Part shown: in pieces, positions 22,724 to 33,092 of the stretch | How the letters are laid out: every line of letters begins with the position of its first letter | Position numbering within the stretch: position 1 is the stretch's first letter | Position numbers and translations under genes: made by a program | Source of the DNA: Zygnema cylindricum | Lineage: Eukaryota; Streptophyta; Zygnematophyceae; Zygnematales; Zygnemataceae | NCBI GenBank assembly: GCA_037447655.1 | Contig: JBBHKE010000193.1 | Location: forward strand, 1-58,209 | Reading direction: 5' to 3' | Length of the DNA: 58,209 nucleotides | Notes under the pieces: model-generated | The model's input: the letters and a program-made list of their open reading frames with translations, nothing else | Database searches by the model: none | Told to the model about the DNA's origin: nothing

Positions 22724-23166
22724 CTATATTACATTAAAGTTAGTTTAAATTAGTTTTAAAAATAAACTTATGATATTATTTCTCAGCTGACATTAAACAA
22801 AAACAGCGTATATCATAATAATAAACGTTAACGTGAAAGCGGTCAGCGACGATGTACGGCGATACCGCCGAAGAAATTTTAGTTGGCGTGTCCAAATGAA
22901 ATGGTACTCAAGGAGGCGCACGGCCGTCAAAACAAGAATCAGACCGTCAAATGCAAGAATCAGCAATCCGCTAATGGAGAATGAGAATCTCAATTAAAAT
23001 TGCTAACTACGGAACACGAAGATGAAAGAGAAAATGCAAGAATTAGAAAAACAGCAAGAAGTAGAGATGGAAAATTTTTAAAGGAATTTGGCAATCCGAA
23101 AAGAAAACCAACAAAGATTAACACTGCGAACGTTGACGCAATAACAGTCACGAAGTACTAAAACTT
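22724..23166. other. Gene-free spacer between tRNA copies
   Basis: About 440 bp of AT-rich sequence upstream of the tRNA-Asp (which reads leftwards), with no supported gene. Confidence 0.4.
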
Positions 23167-23238
23167 CTGTCCGGACGCGATATAAACCCAATCTCCCGCA
23201 TGGCAGATAGGATACTCACCTCTATACCTCACCGTGTA
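23167..23238 (-). pseudogene. tRNA-Asp-like pseudogene (anticodon position GCC)
   Basis: A 72-nt stretch on the minus strand aligns to the tRNA-Asp at 22652 in order: GAGGTATAGAGGTGAGTATC, then anticodon loop CTGCCAT, then CGGGAGAT and a degraded T-arm ending GTCCGGACAG. Acceptor pairing is lost at three positions and the T-loop is altered, so it is decayed. The anticodon position reads GCC (Gly). Confidence 0.65.
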
Positions 23239-23255
23239 GGACGGTATGTCAGTTA

Positions 23256-23538
23256 GGGTATTTCTCCATGTACTTGTAACTTAGCGAACTTACTTTGTAT
23301 TTTAGCAAAGGTTCTCCCTACACGGTTTTCCCAAGTGTCAAAATGTGTAACAACGAAATTGTTACTTGAAGGTGTGACGATTGTATACGCCCTTGACGGT
23401 TGTCAGCGTCTATAATCTGTGATGACTCAAAATGTACTTTTACTTCTTTCAATTTCTTTGTACGGTTGTAACTTAAGCGCTACGATGTTAAGTTTTAGAG
23501 GAAAACATAAAAAAAAAACCCTTAATGGAGACATAACC
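23256..23538. mobile_element. MITE H3, internally deleted
   Basis: Starts GGGTATTTCTCCATGT after TTA (23253-23255) and ends TGGAGACATAACC before TTA (23539-23541). Sequence between matches the ends of H1 and H2 with most of the centre missing; 283 bp. It abuts H4, sharing the TTA. Confidence 0.65.
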
Positions 23539-23541
23539 TTA

Positions 23542-24443
23542 GGGTGCGTCTCCATGTACTTGAAACTAAGCGAATTTACTTTGTTTTTTAGCACAGATCA
23601 GGCTGACTCGGATTTCAGGTGTCCCTACATGTAACCAAAAAAAATGTTACTTAAGGGTGTGACGGTTGTATACACTGACAATGCTCGTGACGATTGTCAG
23701 TGGTCTACAATCAGTGATGACGCACCGGATTGTTCAAAATTGTTTGTGACGTCGCATAAATTTTTGTGACATTTGTAGATGTTTGTGGAGTTTGAAGGAG
23801 TGAATCTGCGGTTACGTGCGAAAGGCGGCGTTTGCGAGTTGTTGGGGCGCCTTCTGGTATTTCTCACGATTTCGTGAAATGGCATCGTAATTTTCAGACC
23901 CCTGAATGAAAAAATCCGTACTGAACGAAACGGGACATAACAAAACAAATTGTGTACTTTGATGGACGCACACAAAAAAAACATAACGAATAGTGTACCT
24001 TTCACCGTCGCTTAAATTTGTTTGACCACTATACTACCAAAGAATTGATTTACGGAAAATGCAATATTATTAATAAAAATTATCACAAAATTGAATGTAC
24101 AAAAGATGCTTATACATTTAGTTACCTAGTCGATATAGAGTTTGTCTCGGAACCTCAAGAAAAGGTACATATAAGTTATCGACAAAAACAAAAATGCTAC
24201 AACACTGTACAGGACTGTACAGTTGTACTGTCAGAACTGAACGGTATAGTACAGCACTGAAGGCTAACGTTATTTTTTTATATTGTTTTTCGCTCATTTA
24301 TTCGATTTTGCATCTTACAGTCGCGATTAAAAGGGAAGATGCTCACCTTCCAATTGGCTGTCTCAAATCCAAAATCGGAAAAGTGTGCACCTGAGACGAT
24401 TTTGGTGGCGAAAAAAAACCTTTACACTAATATAGAGATACAC
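23542..24443. mobile_element. MITE H4, right end uncertain
   Basis: Starts GGGTGCGTCTCCATGT directly after the TTA that ends H3. The interior (tgacgcacc, gacgtcgcataa, cattgtagatg, ggcatcg...cagacccctg) matches H1. A degraded end lies at about 24440 (atagagatacac). The interior at 24008-24080 contains foreign sequence including a tRNA 5' fragment, so the element is interrupted or rearranged. Confidence 0.5.
24025..24043 (-). pseudogene. 5' fragment of a tRNA-Asp-like copy
   Basis: Reads TCTTTGGTAGTATAGTGGT on the minus strand, the acceptor and D-arm start of the tRNA-Asp at 22652, followed by no further tRNA sequence. It shares the flank caaagaattgat with the split copy at 48437. Confidence 0.6.
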
Positions 24444-24566
24444 GGTGTACCAGAGAATTTTAGACACCATTTGTAAATGGCACAAAAGGCGGTGCACGAC
24501 CGTCAAAAGCATTAATCATTATTGACACGACGAACATTAACGGCCGCCCATGATAATCACAAGATT

Positions 24567-24620
24567 CTCTCCGGCCAAGAATTGAATTCGGGTCTTCCGC
24601 GTGGCAAGCGCGAATACTTA
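24567..24620 (-). pseudogene. 3' three quarters of a tRNA-Asp-like sequence, split by element A
   Basis: The 54 bases align with the 3' part of tRNA-Asp (D-loop to discriminator); the missing 18 bases are at 48437-48454, after element A and its ACTTA duplication. Joined they give 72 nt, the same length as the intact gene at 22652. The anticodon position reads GCC and the anticodon stem has two mismatches, so it was probably degenerate before or since insertion. Confidence 0.75.
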
Positions 24621-24780
24621 TGTTGAAAAATGGTATTTTATAATCTATCTTGTTAGTCAGTCTATATGCATTCTACAAATCTCATACTTGTCGTAGTCAC
24701 TGAGAACTGGCAGGCAACCATGGTTGCCTCAGGAAGATGAGAAGACAGGCAAAAGACAAAGCTTCTGCAAAAGATAGGTT

Positions 24781-24862
24781 GCCATGGACAGGATTTAAAC
24801 CTGTGACCTCCGGATGACAAACGTACGGAAAAGCCATCTGCCTTATCCGGTAGGTCTTGAAG
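24781..24862 (-). other. tRNA-like module in LTR A
   Basis: On the minus strand: a D-arm-like ACCTACCGGATAAGGC, then GGCTTTTCCGTACGTTTG, then a T-arm with perfect 5-bp stem and 7-nt loop (ACAGG-TTTAAAT-CCTGT), then CCATGGC. The T-arm is a good box B. The 3' LTR copy is at 47452-47532 with T-arm ACAGG-ATCAAAT-CTTGT. The anticodon region is longer than in a normal tRNA, so it is tRNA-like and not a tRNA gene. Confidence 0.6.
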
Positions 24863-25243
24863 AATCGATACCCACATTGTATTTGATAAGTATTTGAAAA
24901 GTGACGCGGCGACACATTCCATTTAGCTGCTTACAGAACGAAATGAAACATGGAAACGTACAGTACCGCACAAAATTGACATAACGAAAATCACATGTCG
25001 TTTCACGATCAATGATTCGGAAAGTAAGACGGAATTTCAAATGTGAAACGGGATGACGACCGCAGAAATTCAGCGGTCAACACGGAACGATGACGGTTGA
25101 ATTTCAACAGTCAACATTATTTGGCTTGCCAACAGATCGAATGACCGACATTGATCGCCGAGTAACAAACGAATGGCACGCGTGAGTGCTGGCATACAGG
25201 AAAGGTTTTTATGGGAGCACTTTGCCAAAGTGGAGGAAGATGA

Positions 25244-25251
25244 CACGTGGC
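25244..25251 (+). promoter_or_regulatory. CACGTGGC (G-box/ABRE-like) in LTR A
   Basis: The same box is present near position 580-670 of nearly every LTR here: 32780, 36011 and 55323 (E), 40649 and 45469 (C), 47965 (A), 50099 (F). It lies upstream of the TATA-like sequence, as expected for an LTR promoter element bound by bZIP factors. Confidence 0.5.
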
Positions 25252-25712
25252 ACCATCATATAGGATGCCGAAGAAAAAAGGGACAGAATGGAGACGACTT
25301 ATTTGCCACATGGTTGACCAAGAGTGGTGACGAATATTTCCGAACATGAAGTACGGCGGCTATCGTACTTTGTATGTATATTATTTAGCGTAAGATGTTT
25401 TGATAGGTCTAGAGGAGTTATTAGTAGGTTCTTAAGACTTCAACAATTTTTTGAAAGCCCTCTCTCCCAGAGGCCATCTGTATAAATATGTTGTATTTGA
25501 ACAACCATAACTTAATGCTCAGATGAGCAATTTCAGTGATTCATTTTGCTGCGAACTCAAAAAAGTCATGGCTACACAAAGGTGTAGTCGGTTAGAGTTT
25601 TTGCGTGCCAAGGTGGCACTTATTTATTGCCAAATTCGAAAGTGCAAATATTGTCCCACATGCTTCATATAAGCTGGACATTCAATGTACGAATGGAGGT
25701 CACAGAATTACA

Positions 25713-25727
25713 GGTTATGGGCCCACC
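25713..25727 (+). other. Half-tRNA primer-binding site of element A, containing the gag ATG
   Basis: GGTTATGGGCCCACC immediately follows the LTR. It is complementary to the anticodon stem-loop of plant initiator tRNA-Met (recalled sequence GGTGGGCCCATAACC), as in Drosophila copia, where a 5' half-tRNA primes. The ATG inside it opens gag (MGPPSRV). The same site occurs at 33396-33410 (E), 56184-56198 minus (F) and, mutated, 41126 (C). Confidence 0.8.
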
Positions 25728-27035
25728 CTCTCGGGTGCACATTTTCAATGGAACAGGGTCTATTTATTGAGTAACCATGATGAGGGGTGCATTGTTTGGA
25801 AAACGGCTATGGGGTATTCTGAGTGGTCAATTGCGTCGACCATTCGCAAAATTGAGAGTTCCACCAGGGTTTGGAGGATCTCGATTCACACAGGATATGC
25901 GGGGGCACAGGTGGTAGAGGATGTTGGAGAGAGCATCATGTCCGACACAAGGAAGGAGAAGGGGAAGGAGAAACTCACCCCGATGGCTACTTGATTGGTA
26001 CCGGTAGCAGAATTTCAGAATACTAAAGGAAATAATAGTGAAATTTGGGATTTCAACAATACAGTGGCGAAATATTTTATTCTCGGGCGTCTCACTCAAG
26101 CAGTGGCTACACTTCATTTCATGTGGACAAGGCTGACGAGTTGTGGGAGGCTCTTGTCAACATTTACAAGAGCGGTACGATTCGGCAGCAGAAGTTGGCA
26201 AATCAGAAGGTATAAGCATATGTGTACAAAGGGGGAAAGATGTTAAACTTTTGTAATGACTTGGCCGAGTTATATATAGAGTTGGAGAGTGTAGGAAAAA
26301 AGGGAGACTGAGAAAGAGAAACTGAATACTTTGTTGATGGAACTCCCATATGGGTATGAAAACATTGTTAACAAGGTTTAAGATTTGGCAGATCATAAGT
26401 GGATCTGGAACTCCGTTTTGGGGATGATTTTGGTTCAGTAAAAAACAATTAAGATTCACAGAGGAGGAAAGTGTGTACAAGCATTGGTTGTTGGAACTAA
26501 CTAGGGGGATAAGGATTCCAAGAAACCTTATAGGAACTTTGGTGGAGGAGAAAGAGAAAACCAATCGGACGGATTTGGATCGAGTCCTCCGAAGGGGGTG
26601 TGTCACTTTTGTAACAAGCCGAGACACTCTATGGCAGTGTACTAAACTTAAAGAGTTGAGATTGAAGGAGGAACAATCGGAAAACCAACCGCAAGGAAAA
26701 AGAAGGCATTTGTAGCAACACAAGTTATGGGAGAGGATTTCGATGGAGACGATGGAGAACTTCTCCTCAATGAGGAGTTCGAGGTTTAAGGTGAGCTAGA
26801 GATTCCAAAGAGGAAAAAATCTGCTTTCGGATGAGTAATAGAAGCTCCTGAAGAAGGATGGATTATGGATTCAGGAGCCTCTAAGCATATGTGTAGAGAA
26901 AAACCATTGTTTACCAAAATTAAAAAAATCCTTACTGTAGAGATAGAGTATGGGGATGGGAGAATTGTAAACACTAACTCAGTGGGATCATTGGATCTGA
27001 GAGTTTTAATTGATGGAAAGATATCTATAGTCACT
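25717..27035 (+). pseudogene. Element A gag and protease start
   Basis: Frame opens MGPPSRV inside the PBS and has many breaks. A retrotransposon gag (UBN2-type) can be followed through scattered frames: NTVAKYFILGRLTQAVAT, then the LLMELPYGYENIV segment, then a zinc knuckle read as CHFCNKPRHSMAVY (last Cys to Tyr) near 26600. The protease start reads GWIMDSGASKHMC (about 26850-26890) with an intact DSGAS. The sequence is cut at 27035 by element B and resumes at 38348. Confidence 0.75.
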
Positions 27036-27123
27036 TCTTGAAATTACTAGATTTATGTGGTCGTTTTTTAGGTCTAAATAGATTGGTACAAAAAAGAAAA
27101 AAAAAATACGCACAGCCTGCCTC

Positions 27124-28079
27124 TGCAATTCTATGTCCTCAATTGGACTACAAAATTCAAGAAGCCTCTAGATAGTTATTAACTAACCCACTTCAAATGG
27201 CAACCAGTGCTACCCAAGCAGACAAGAAAACAATCTGATTGCACCCCTATGCAGTTTGGACTCTTTTAAATCCGTAGGAAAAATAATCTCTGAAAATGCC
27301 TAACCAAGCGATAAGTTATGAGCCAGCAAAAATGCTAATTTTATACAAAGCTCTCTTAGAGAGAGGTGACTGAAATACAAACCAATCATATGACTGTAAA
27401 GCACAGAAAGGTACTACGGCCGATGTCGTTTATGTACGGCCTGTGTACAACAAGGCCACTAAGCGGACTCAAGTCACTTTTCAACTCGTCTGTGCATTCC
27501 TTGGAATTCCCGCGACCGAATGTCATCCTTCCACGCGGCGCCAAGTCATGCCACGTCCATAAAAGCCAAAGTGACCATTCCGCGATCTCGGCGATGATAT
27601 GTGCCGTCAGATTAAATTCGACATTAAATGTCGACAGTCGAAACAAATGTCCGATTCATTTGTTTCGTGCGAAATAACGTCCGCACTAAAATTTAACAAG
27701 TTATATGTTTCTTCGTTCAAGTTCCAGTTAATTAATTTCAGTACCATACAATAGTCTAAATACATATCAAACCCTATATCTCCTAACGGGCTTATACGAT
27801 AGACTGGTTAGAGCTAACGGCTACGCCGTGCTCTGCCGGTTGGAGGTTTGAGTCCTACTGGACTCAACCTTTTGTTAAGGGTGACTTAAGTCACTCTTTT
27901 GTCTTGCCTGCTGAGCTACGACAGCCATGGCTCATCCACCATCTCTATCCCTCGGTGACTACAACAAGTATGGTGGGTAGAGAGAGGAGGTGGAGGCAGG
28001 CTGTCCGCCTTCTTCTTTTTCCTTTTGTACTGAACTATTTGGACCTAGAAAATACCACATAAATCTAATAATTTCAACC
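27124..28079 (-). mobile_element. Family B LTR, minus strand
   Basis: Inverse of 37337-38342. Contains a tRNA-like module on the plus strand (27796-27869), that is antisense to its own element, and the minus-strand end AATTTCAAC next to a polypurine tract (ctccccttattttc on the plus strand). Confidence 0.8.
27796..27869 (+). other. tRNA-like module in LTR B
   Basis: ACTGGTTAGAGCTAACGG (box A-like D-arm), an expanded anticodon region GGCTACGCCGTGCTCTGCC, and GGTTTGAGTCC (box B) with a 7-nt T-loop. Homologous modules: 37548-37615 (-), 43071-43140 (-) and 50362-50438 (+), each antisense to the LTR that carries it. Confidence 0.65.
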
Positions 28080-28092
28080 CTCCCCTTATTTT

Positions 28093-30363
28093 CTAGTCTA
28101 ACTTTAACTTTAGTTTTAACCCACACTTTTCTCTGCAATATTTTAACTTGGGAGAAGGCACTGGTTTTGTCATCATACCAGCCACCATTTCCTCGTCAAA
28201 TCTATATAAAAGATTCACAATCTTATTTTCCACTTTTTCTCTTACAAAACTCAATCTTATGTCCATATGTTTATCTTGAAAATGATGTTTTGGATTAGCT
28301 GCAATTGCAATGGCAGCTTGATTATCACAAAACAGTTCATGCACTCCCTTCTTCATATACCCCAATTCTTGCAACATGGACTTGACTCACATCAACTTTT
28401 TCACAGCAGAACAAGAGGCCATGTACTCAGCCTCCATGCAGACTGATTAACCACCTTTTATTGCTTACTGCTCCAGCAGCAAGCACCTTCCCCAACATAC
28501 AACACATACCCATAAGTGCATCTTCTCATAGGTGCGTCCCCATAACTTGCATCACTCGAAGTAGTGATGTTAGTGTGCTCCCCTCCCAAATGCAACCATG
28601 ACTCTCTGGTTCCCAACAGATATCTCATGACTCTCTTGGCTGCCACCTAGTTTCTCTTCCTACGATCATTAAGACTCCTACTGGGTACTCCAACTGCTGC
28701 CGCTATGTCTGGCCTGGTTCTGCTCATAATATAGATTAAACTTCCTACAACTTGTTTATAATTAATAGACTTCATAAACTCTCTCTCCTTTGGACTCAAC
28801 TAAGATCATCACTCCTCCTTCTACACTCCCATCACTTACATTTTTCAAGTCCATGGGAGTGGTACAACTGTTAGCATTTTCCATCAAGAAATTCTCAAGC
28901 ATATTACCTATAATAATATTCTGAGTATGTATGATAATCTTCTTCCCCCTATCTCTCTCCTTTTGAACCCCCAAAATATATTTTGCCTCCCCTAAATCTT
29001 TCATATCAAATCTGCTTCTAAGATCTTTCTTTAGCCTATTAATCATTTCCAAAGACTTACGAAGCACAAGCAGATCATCCACATAGATTGCAATAAAAAT
29101 GACACCAGTCTCATCTTCAAACATATAGATTGAATGGTCAGAGTTGATCCCGATATATCCCAGACCGGTGAGAAACTCATCTAGTTTCTTATTCCACTGT
29201 CGGGGAGCCTGCTTCAGTCCATACAAGGACTTTCTGAGCCTGTAGACTTTCCTCTCTTATCCTTCCTCCACGAACCCTTCGGGTTCCCTCATGAAATTTT
29301 CTTCCTCTAACTCACCATTAAGAATAGAAGTCTTAATGTCCATCTGGTGTATTTCCATGTCTTCTGCTGCTGCCAAATTTAGGAGAATCCTTACTGATGG
29401 GAACCAAACAACTGGAGCAAAGGTCTCCTCATAGTCAATCCCCTCTTTTTGGGTGAACCCCTTCATTACCAATCGAGCCTTATATCTCTCAATGGTATTA
29501 TGTGGGTTCAAATTTAGTTTAGATACCCATTTACACCCAATAGGTTTTCTGTTTGGAAGACAATCCGGTAGTTCCCAAGTATTTGCTTCTATGATGGAGG
29601 CCATCTCATCATTTATGGCTCTAATCTATCTTTCTCTCTCTGGACTATTCACTACCTCCGAGTAAGACTGAGGCTCATCTGGGTGAGATAGCTTAGTTAC
29701 CTTATGAGCTGCGTGTTTTTCTTGTATCTTTTTGCTGCTTCTTCTCCCTCCCTAAAACTCCGAAGCTAGAATGGATGGAAGTCTTCGATTTCTCCTCACT
29801 GTCTCATCGGCTCCCCTGTCTATGGAAGCCGATTCTGGTCCCACTTCTTGTATCTCCCTGAAGTCCATAGGAGTATGTGAGGTTTCCGGTGAGTCTCCAG
29901 TATCTCGGATCCCCCCTGAATTTACAATCACGGTTTCACTCATGTCCATTTTTGGAACGATTGAGTTCTCCTCACTTGTAGCCTCAAATCTGATTCTTAT
30001 CTTCTTTGTATATTTGAAGGGGTCAAATGACTTCCCTTCATCCATGACAACTAGGTGTTTGACCAGAATGATATTTTTCTTTGCTAAGTCATAGACTCTA
30101 TACCCCTTAACATCCTCATCATATCCCACAATGTATCCACGTTTTCCCTTAGCATCTAGTTTCTAGTTTTTCCTATCCGTGTCAAGACTGTAAACTTGGC
30201 TACCGAACACTTTAAGGTGTGAGATATCTGGTTTCCTTCCAATCCATCTCTCATAAGGTGTCACTCCCTTTACAGTTGAGGTAAGGACTATATTCTTAAT
30301 GTAGTTTGCACAGTTGATTGCCTCTGCCCAAAATCTCTTTCCTATTTTTTTGACGGCCAACAT
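28093..30363 (-). pseudogene. Element B minus-strand pol (integrase C-half, RT, RNase H)
   Basis: Copia pol in broken frames read right to left. Integrase C-terminal part: TPYERWIGRKPDISHLKVFG. RT: GCKWVSKLNLN, KARLVMKGFTQKEGIDYEETFAP, YGLKQAPRQWNKK, then the catalytic box IYVDDLLVL at about 29080. RNase H: SDASYGDAPMRRCTYGYVL and FCDNQAAIAIAANPKHH. The end SPKLKYCREKCGLK precedes the polypurine tract. Several frameshifts make it non-functional. Confidence 0.85.
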
Positions 30364-30411
30364 ACTGAAACATCAACTTACTTCAAAGAATATAAAGCCT
30401 GGAGTGAGAAG

Positions 30412-30789
30412 TTGCATGAAACCCCCATTAAGAGAATAAAGAGTGATAATGGGGGGGAATATACCTTTAACGAGTTTGAGGAATATGTGAGAGATGAGGG
30501 AGTGCAGCACCATATAACTATACCATATAACTTGGAACAAAATGGGGTAGCTGAGAGGTTGAATCGAACACTAGGAGATAGTGCATGCAGTATGTTGGCC
30601 GGCAAGAAAATAGGAAAGAGATTTTTGGCAGAGGCAATGAACTATGCCAACTACATTAAGAATAGAGTCCTTACCACAACTGTAATGAGAGTGAAACCTT
30701 ATGAGAGATGGGTTGGAAGGAAACCACATATCTCACACCTTAAAGTGTTCGGTAGCCAAGTTTACAGTCTTGACACGGTTAAGAAATAA
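30412..30789 (+). pseudogene. Element B plus-strand integrase fragment
   Basis: Contains the second and third catalytic positions of the DDE integrase (KSDNGGEYTF and EQNGVAERLNRTLGD) and the GKPW-like SHLKVFGSQVYSLD end. The HHCC zinc finger and first Asp are missing because the copy starts at about 30364. Continues in another frame to RT. The region 30585-30780 is the inverted counterpart of 30163-30366. Confidence 0.8.
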
Positions 30790-31302
30790 CTGGAAACTAG
30801 ATGCTAAGGGAAAACCTGGATACTTTGTGGGATATGATTAGGATGTTAAGGGGTATAGAGTCTATGACTTAGCAAAGAAAGATATCATTCTGGTCAAACA
30901 CCTAGTGGTCATGAATGAAAGGAAGTCATTTGACCCCTTCAAATATAGAAAGAAGATAAGAGTCAGATTTGAGTCCGAAAATGAGGAGAACTGGGTCCTT
31001 CGCGAAAGGGACATGAGTGAAACCGTGATTGCTGACTTAGGGGAGATCCGAGATACATGAGACTCACCAGAAACCTCACATACACCTATGGACTTCAAGG
31101 AGATAGAAGAAGTGGGACTAGAACTAGCTTCCATAGACAGGGGAGCCGATGAGACAGTGAGGAGAAATCTAAGAGTTCCATCCATTCCAGCTTTGCACTT
31201 TTAGGAAAGGAGAAAGTATAGCAAAAAAATACAGGAAAAACAGGCTGTCATAAGGTAACTAAGCTATCTCACCTTGATGAGCCTCAGTCTTACTCGGATG
31301 CA

Positions 31303-32161
31303 GTGATTAGTCCAGAGAAAGAAAGATGGATTAGAGCCATAAATGATAACATGGCCTCCATCATGGAAGCAAATACCTGGGAACTAGCGGATTGTCTTCC
31401 AAACAGAAAACCTATTGGGTGTAAATGTGTATCCAAACTAAAACTGAACCCACATAATACCATTGAGAGATATAAGGCTCGATTGGTAGCGAATGGGTTC
31501 ACCCAAAATGAGGGGATTGATTATGAAGAGACCTTTGCTCTAGCTATTTGGTTCCCATCAGTAAGGATTCTCCTCAATCTGGCAGCAACGGAAGACATGG
31601 AAATACACCAGATAGACATTAAGACCGCTTTTCGCAATGGTGAAGAAATTTTCATGAGGGAACCCGAGGGGTTCGTGGAGGAAGGAGATGAGAGCAAAGT
31701 CTGCAGGCTCATAAAGTCCTTGTATGGACTGAAGCAGGCTCCTCGACAGTGGAATAAGAAACTAGGTGAGTTTCTCACAAGTCTGGGATATATCACGATC
31801 AGCTCTGACCATTCTATCTATATGTTTGAAGATGAGAATGGTGTCATTTTTATTGCAATTTATGTGGATGATCTGCTTGTATTGAGTAAATCTTTGGAAA
31901 AAATTGATAAGTTGAAGAAAGATCTTAGAAGCAGATTTGATATGAAAGATTTAGGGGAGGCAAGATATATTTTGGGGATTCAAATGGAGAAAGATATGGG
32001 GAAGAAGATTATCAGACATACTCAGAAAGAAGCAATAGGTAATATGCTAGAGAATTTCCAGGTGGAAAATGCTAACAATTGAACCACTCCCAAGGACTTG
32101 AAAAAAGTAAGTGATGGGAGTGTAGAAAGAGGAGTTATGATCTTAGATGATCACATGAGTC
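31303..32161 (+). pseudogene. Element B plus-strand reverse transcriptase
   Basis: Long open frame with copia RT landmarks in order: MASIMEANTWELADCLPNRK, KARLVANGFTQNEGIDYEETFA, HQIDIKTAF, SLYGLKQAPRQWNKKLGEF, IYVDDLLVLSKSLEKI (catalytic YVDD), MKDLGEARYILGI. Breaks at about 32082. Element E was inserted into the linker just before RNase H, which resumes at 36632. Close relative of 28762-29604 on the other arm. Confidence 0.88.
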
Positions 32162-32350
32162 CAGAATGTTGAAATTTATGTATTTTCTAGGTCTGTATTG
32201 GAAAAATAAATAGAGTAAGTCAGCAAAAGCAGCTTGCTCAAATCTCTCCGGTCCCCATACTTGTTGTAGTGACTGAAGACTAGAGAGAGAGCTAGAGCCA
32301 TGGTTGTCTTAAGAGGCTAGGCTAACCGTAGTTTGTACCAAAATGGATAT

Positions 32351-32420
32351 GCCGGAATCAGGATTTGATCCTGATACCTACCATCCTATAATAGCCATTA
32401 GTTCTAGCCTATAGCTTAGA
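32351..32420 (-). other. First tRNA-like module in LTR E
   Basis: T-arm TCAGG-ATCAAAT-CCTGA (perfect 5-bp stem, 7-nt loop) preceded by AAGCTATAGGCTAGAAC (box A-like). Also in the 3' LTR (about 35585-35650) and the solo LTR (about 54895-54960). Antisense to the element. Confidence 0.6.
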
Positions 32421-32505
32421 GTCAACAATGGCATGTGTAGGGTACAATAGGTATTTACAAGTGTAGAAGTAGAGAATTATAACAAACTAACAAAAAACCA
32501 AAAAC

Positions 32506-32580
32506 TGCTCTAGACCAGATTTCATCCAAGGTCTATAGATATATTTGTAGAGGTAAGCCTTAACCAATAAGGCGTTAACG
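32506..32580 (-). other. Second tRNA-like module in LTR E
   Basis: Reads GCCTTATTGGTTAAGGC, a perfect D-arm with box A character, then a short anticodon region, then CTTGG-ATCAAAT-CTGGT (box B). The solo LTR copy (55043-55125) has the more canonical GGTTCAAATC. LTR E is the only family here with two modules. Confidence 0.6.
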
Positions 32581-33092
32581 AAACGATAGTCATATTGGGT
32601 TTTAAAAGTACATAAACCTTGACGCATAGGCTAGTTAACACCAGACTAACGAAGAGGAACAATTCATGCATGTACGCGAATATGAACCGTGTAAAATATG
32701 TTTTGATCTGACGACCGACATTGAAGCCGCCACGCGAAGTGAGTTTTTGGTGGCATTCGGAGATAGCGTCACGCGGTGCCACGTGGCGCAACGTTATTTG
32801 ATACTAGAGAAGATGGGAGGAGGAACCATGGCTCCCGATTTGACAGGTGTCACCTTGTAGACCATGTCGTACAATATCCGTACAATAAGTACATCGCCTA
32901 TTGTACCTTCTTGTACTATAAAGTGTTCCTATTGGACTAGGGTTTAGTAGTAGGTAGTCGTGAGTAGGCAGACCAAGACTTAGTGATATTTAGGTACCTC
33001 TCTCTAAGAGAGCTTGTAACTATAAAGGTCATCTTTGACCAGCCATAACTTAATGCTCGGGTGAGCAAATTCAGTGATTTTTTTTGCTGCGC

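Larger units (their letters stand above)
24621..25712 (+). mobile_element. 5' LTR of element A
   Basis: 1092 bp, TGTTG...TTACA. Contains an antisense tRNA-like module (24781-24862), CACGTGGC at 25244-25251, a TATA box at 25491 (tataaata) and small hairpins at 25572-25619 close to the 3' end. I infer U3 runs to about 25515, with R/U5 after it. Confidence 0.85.
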
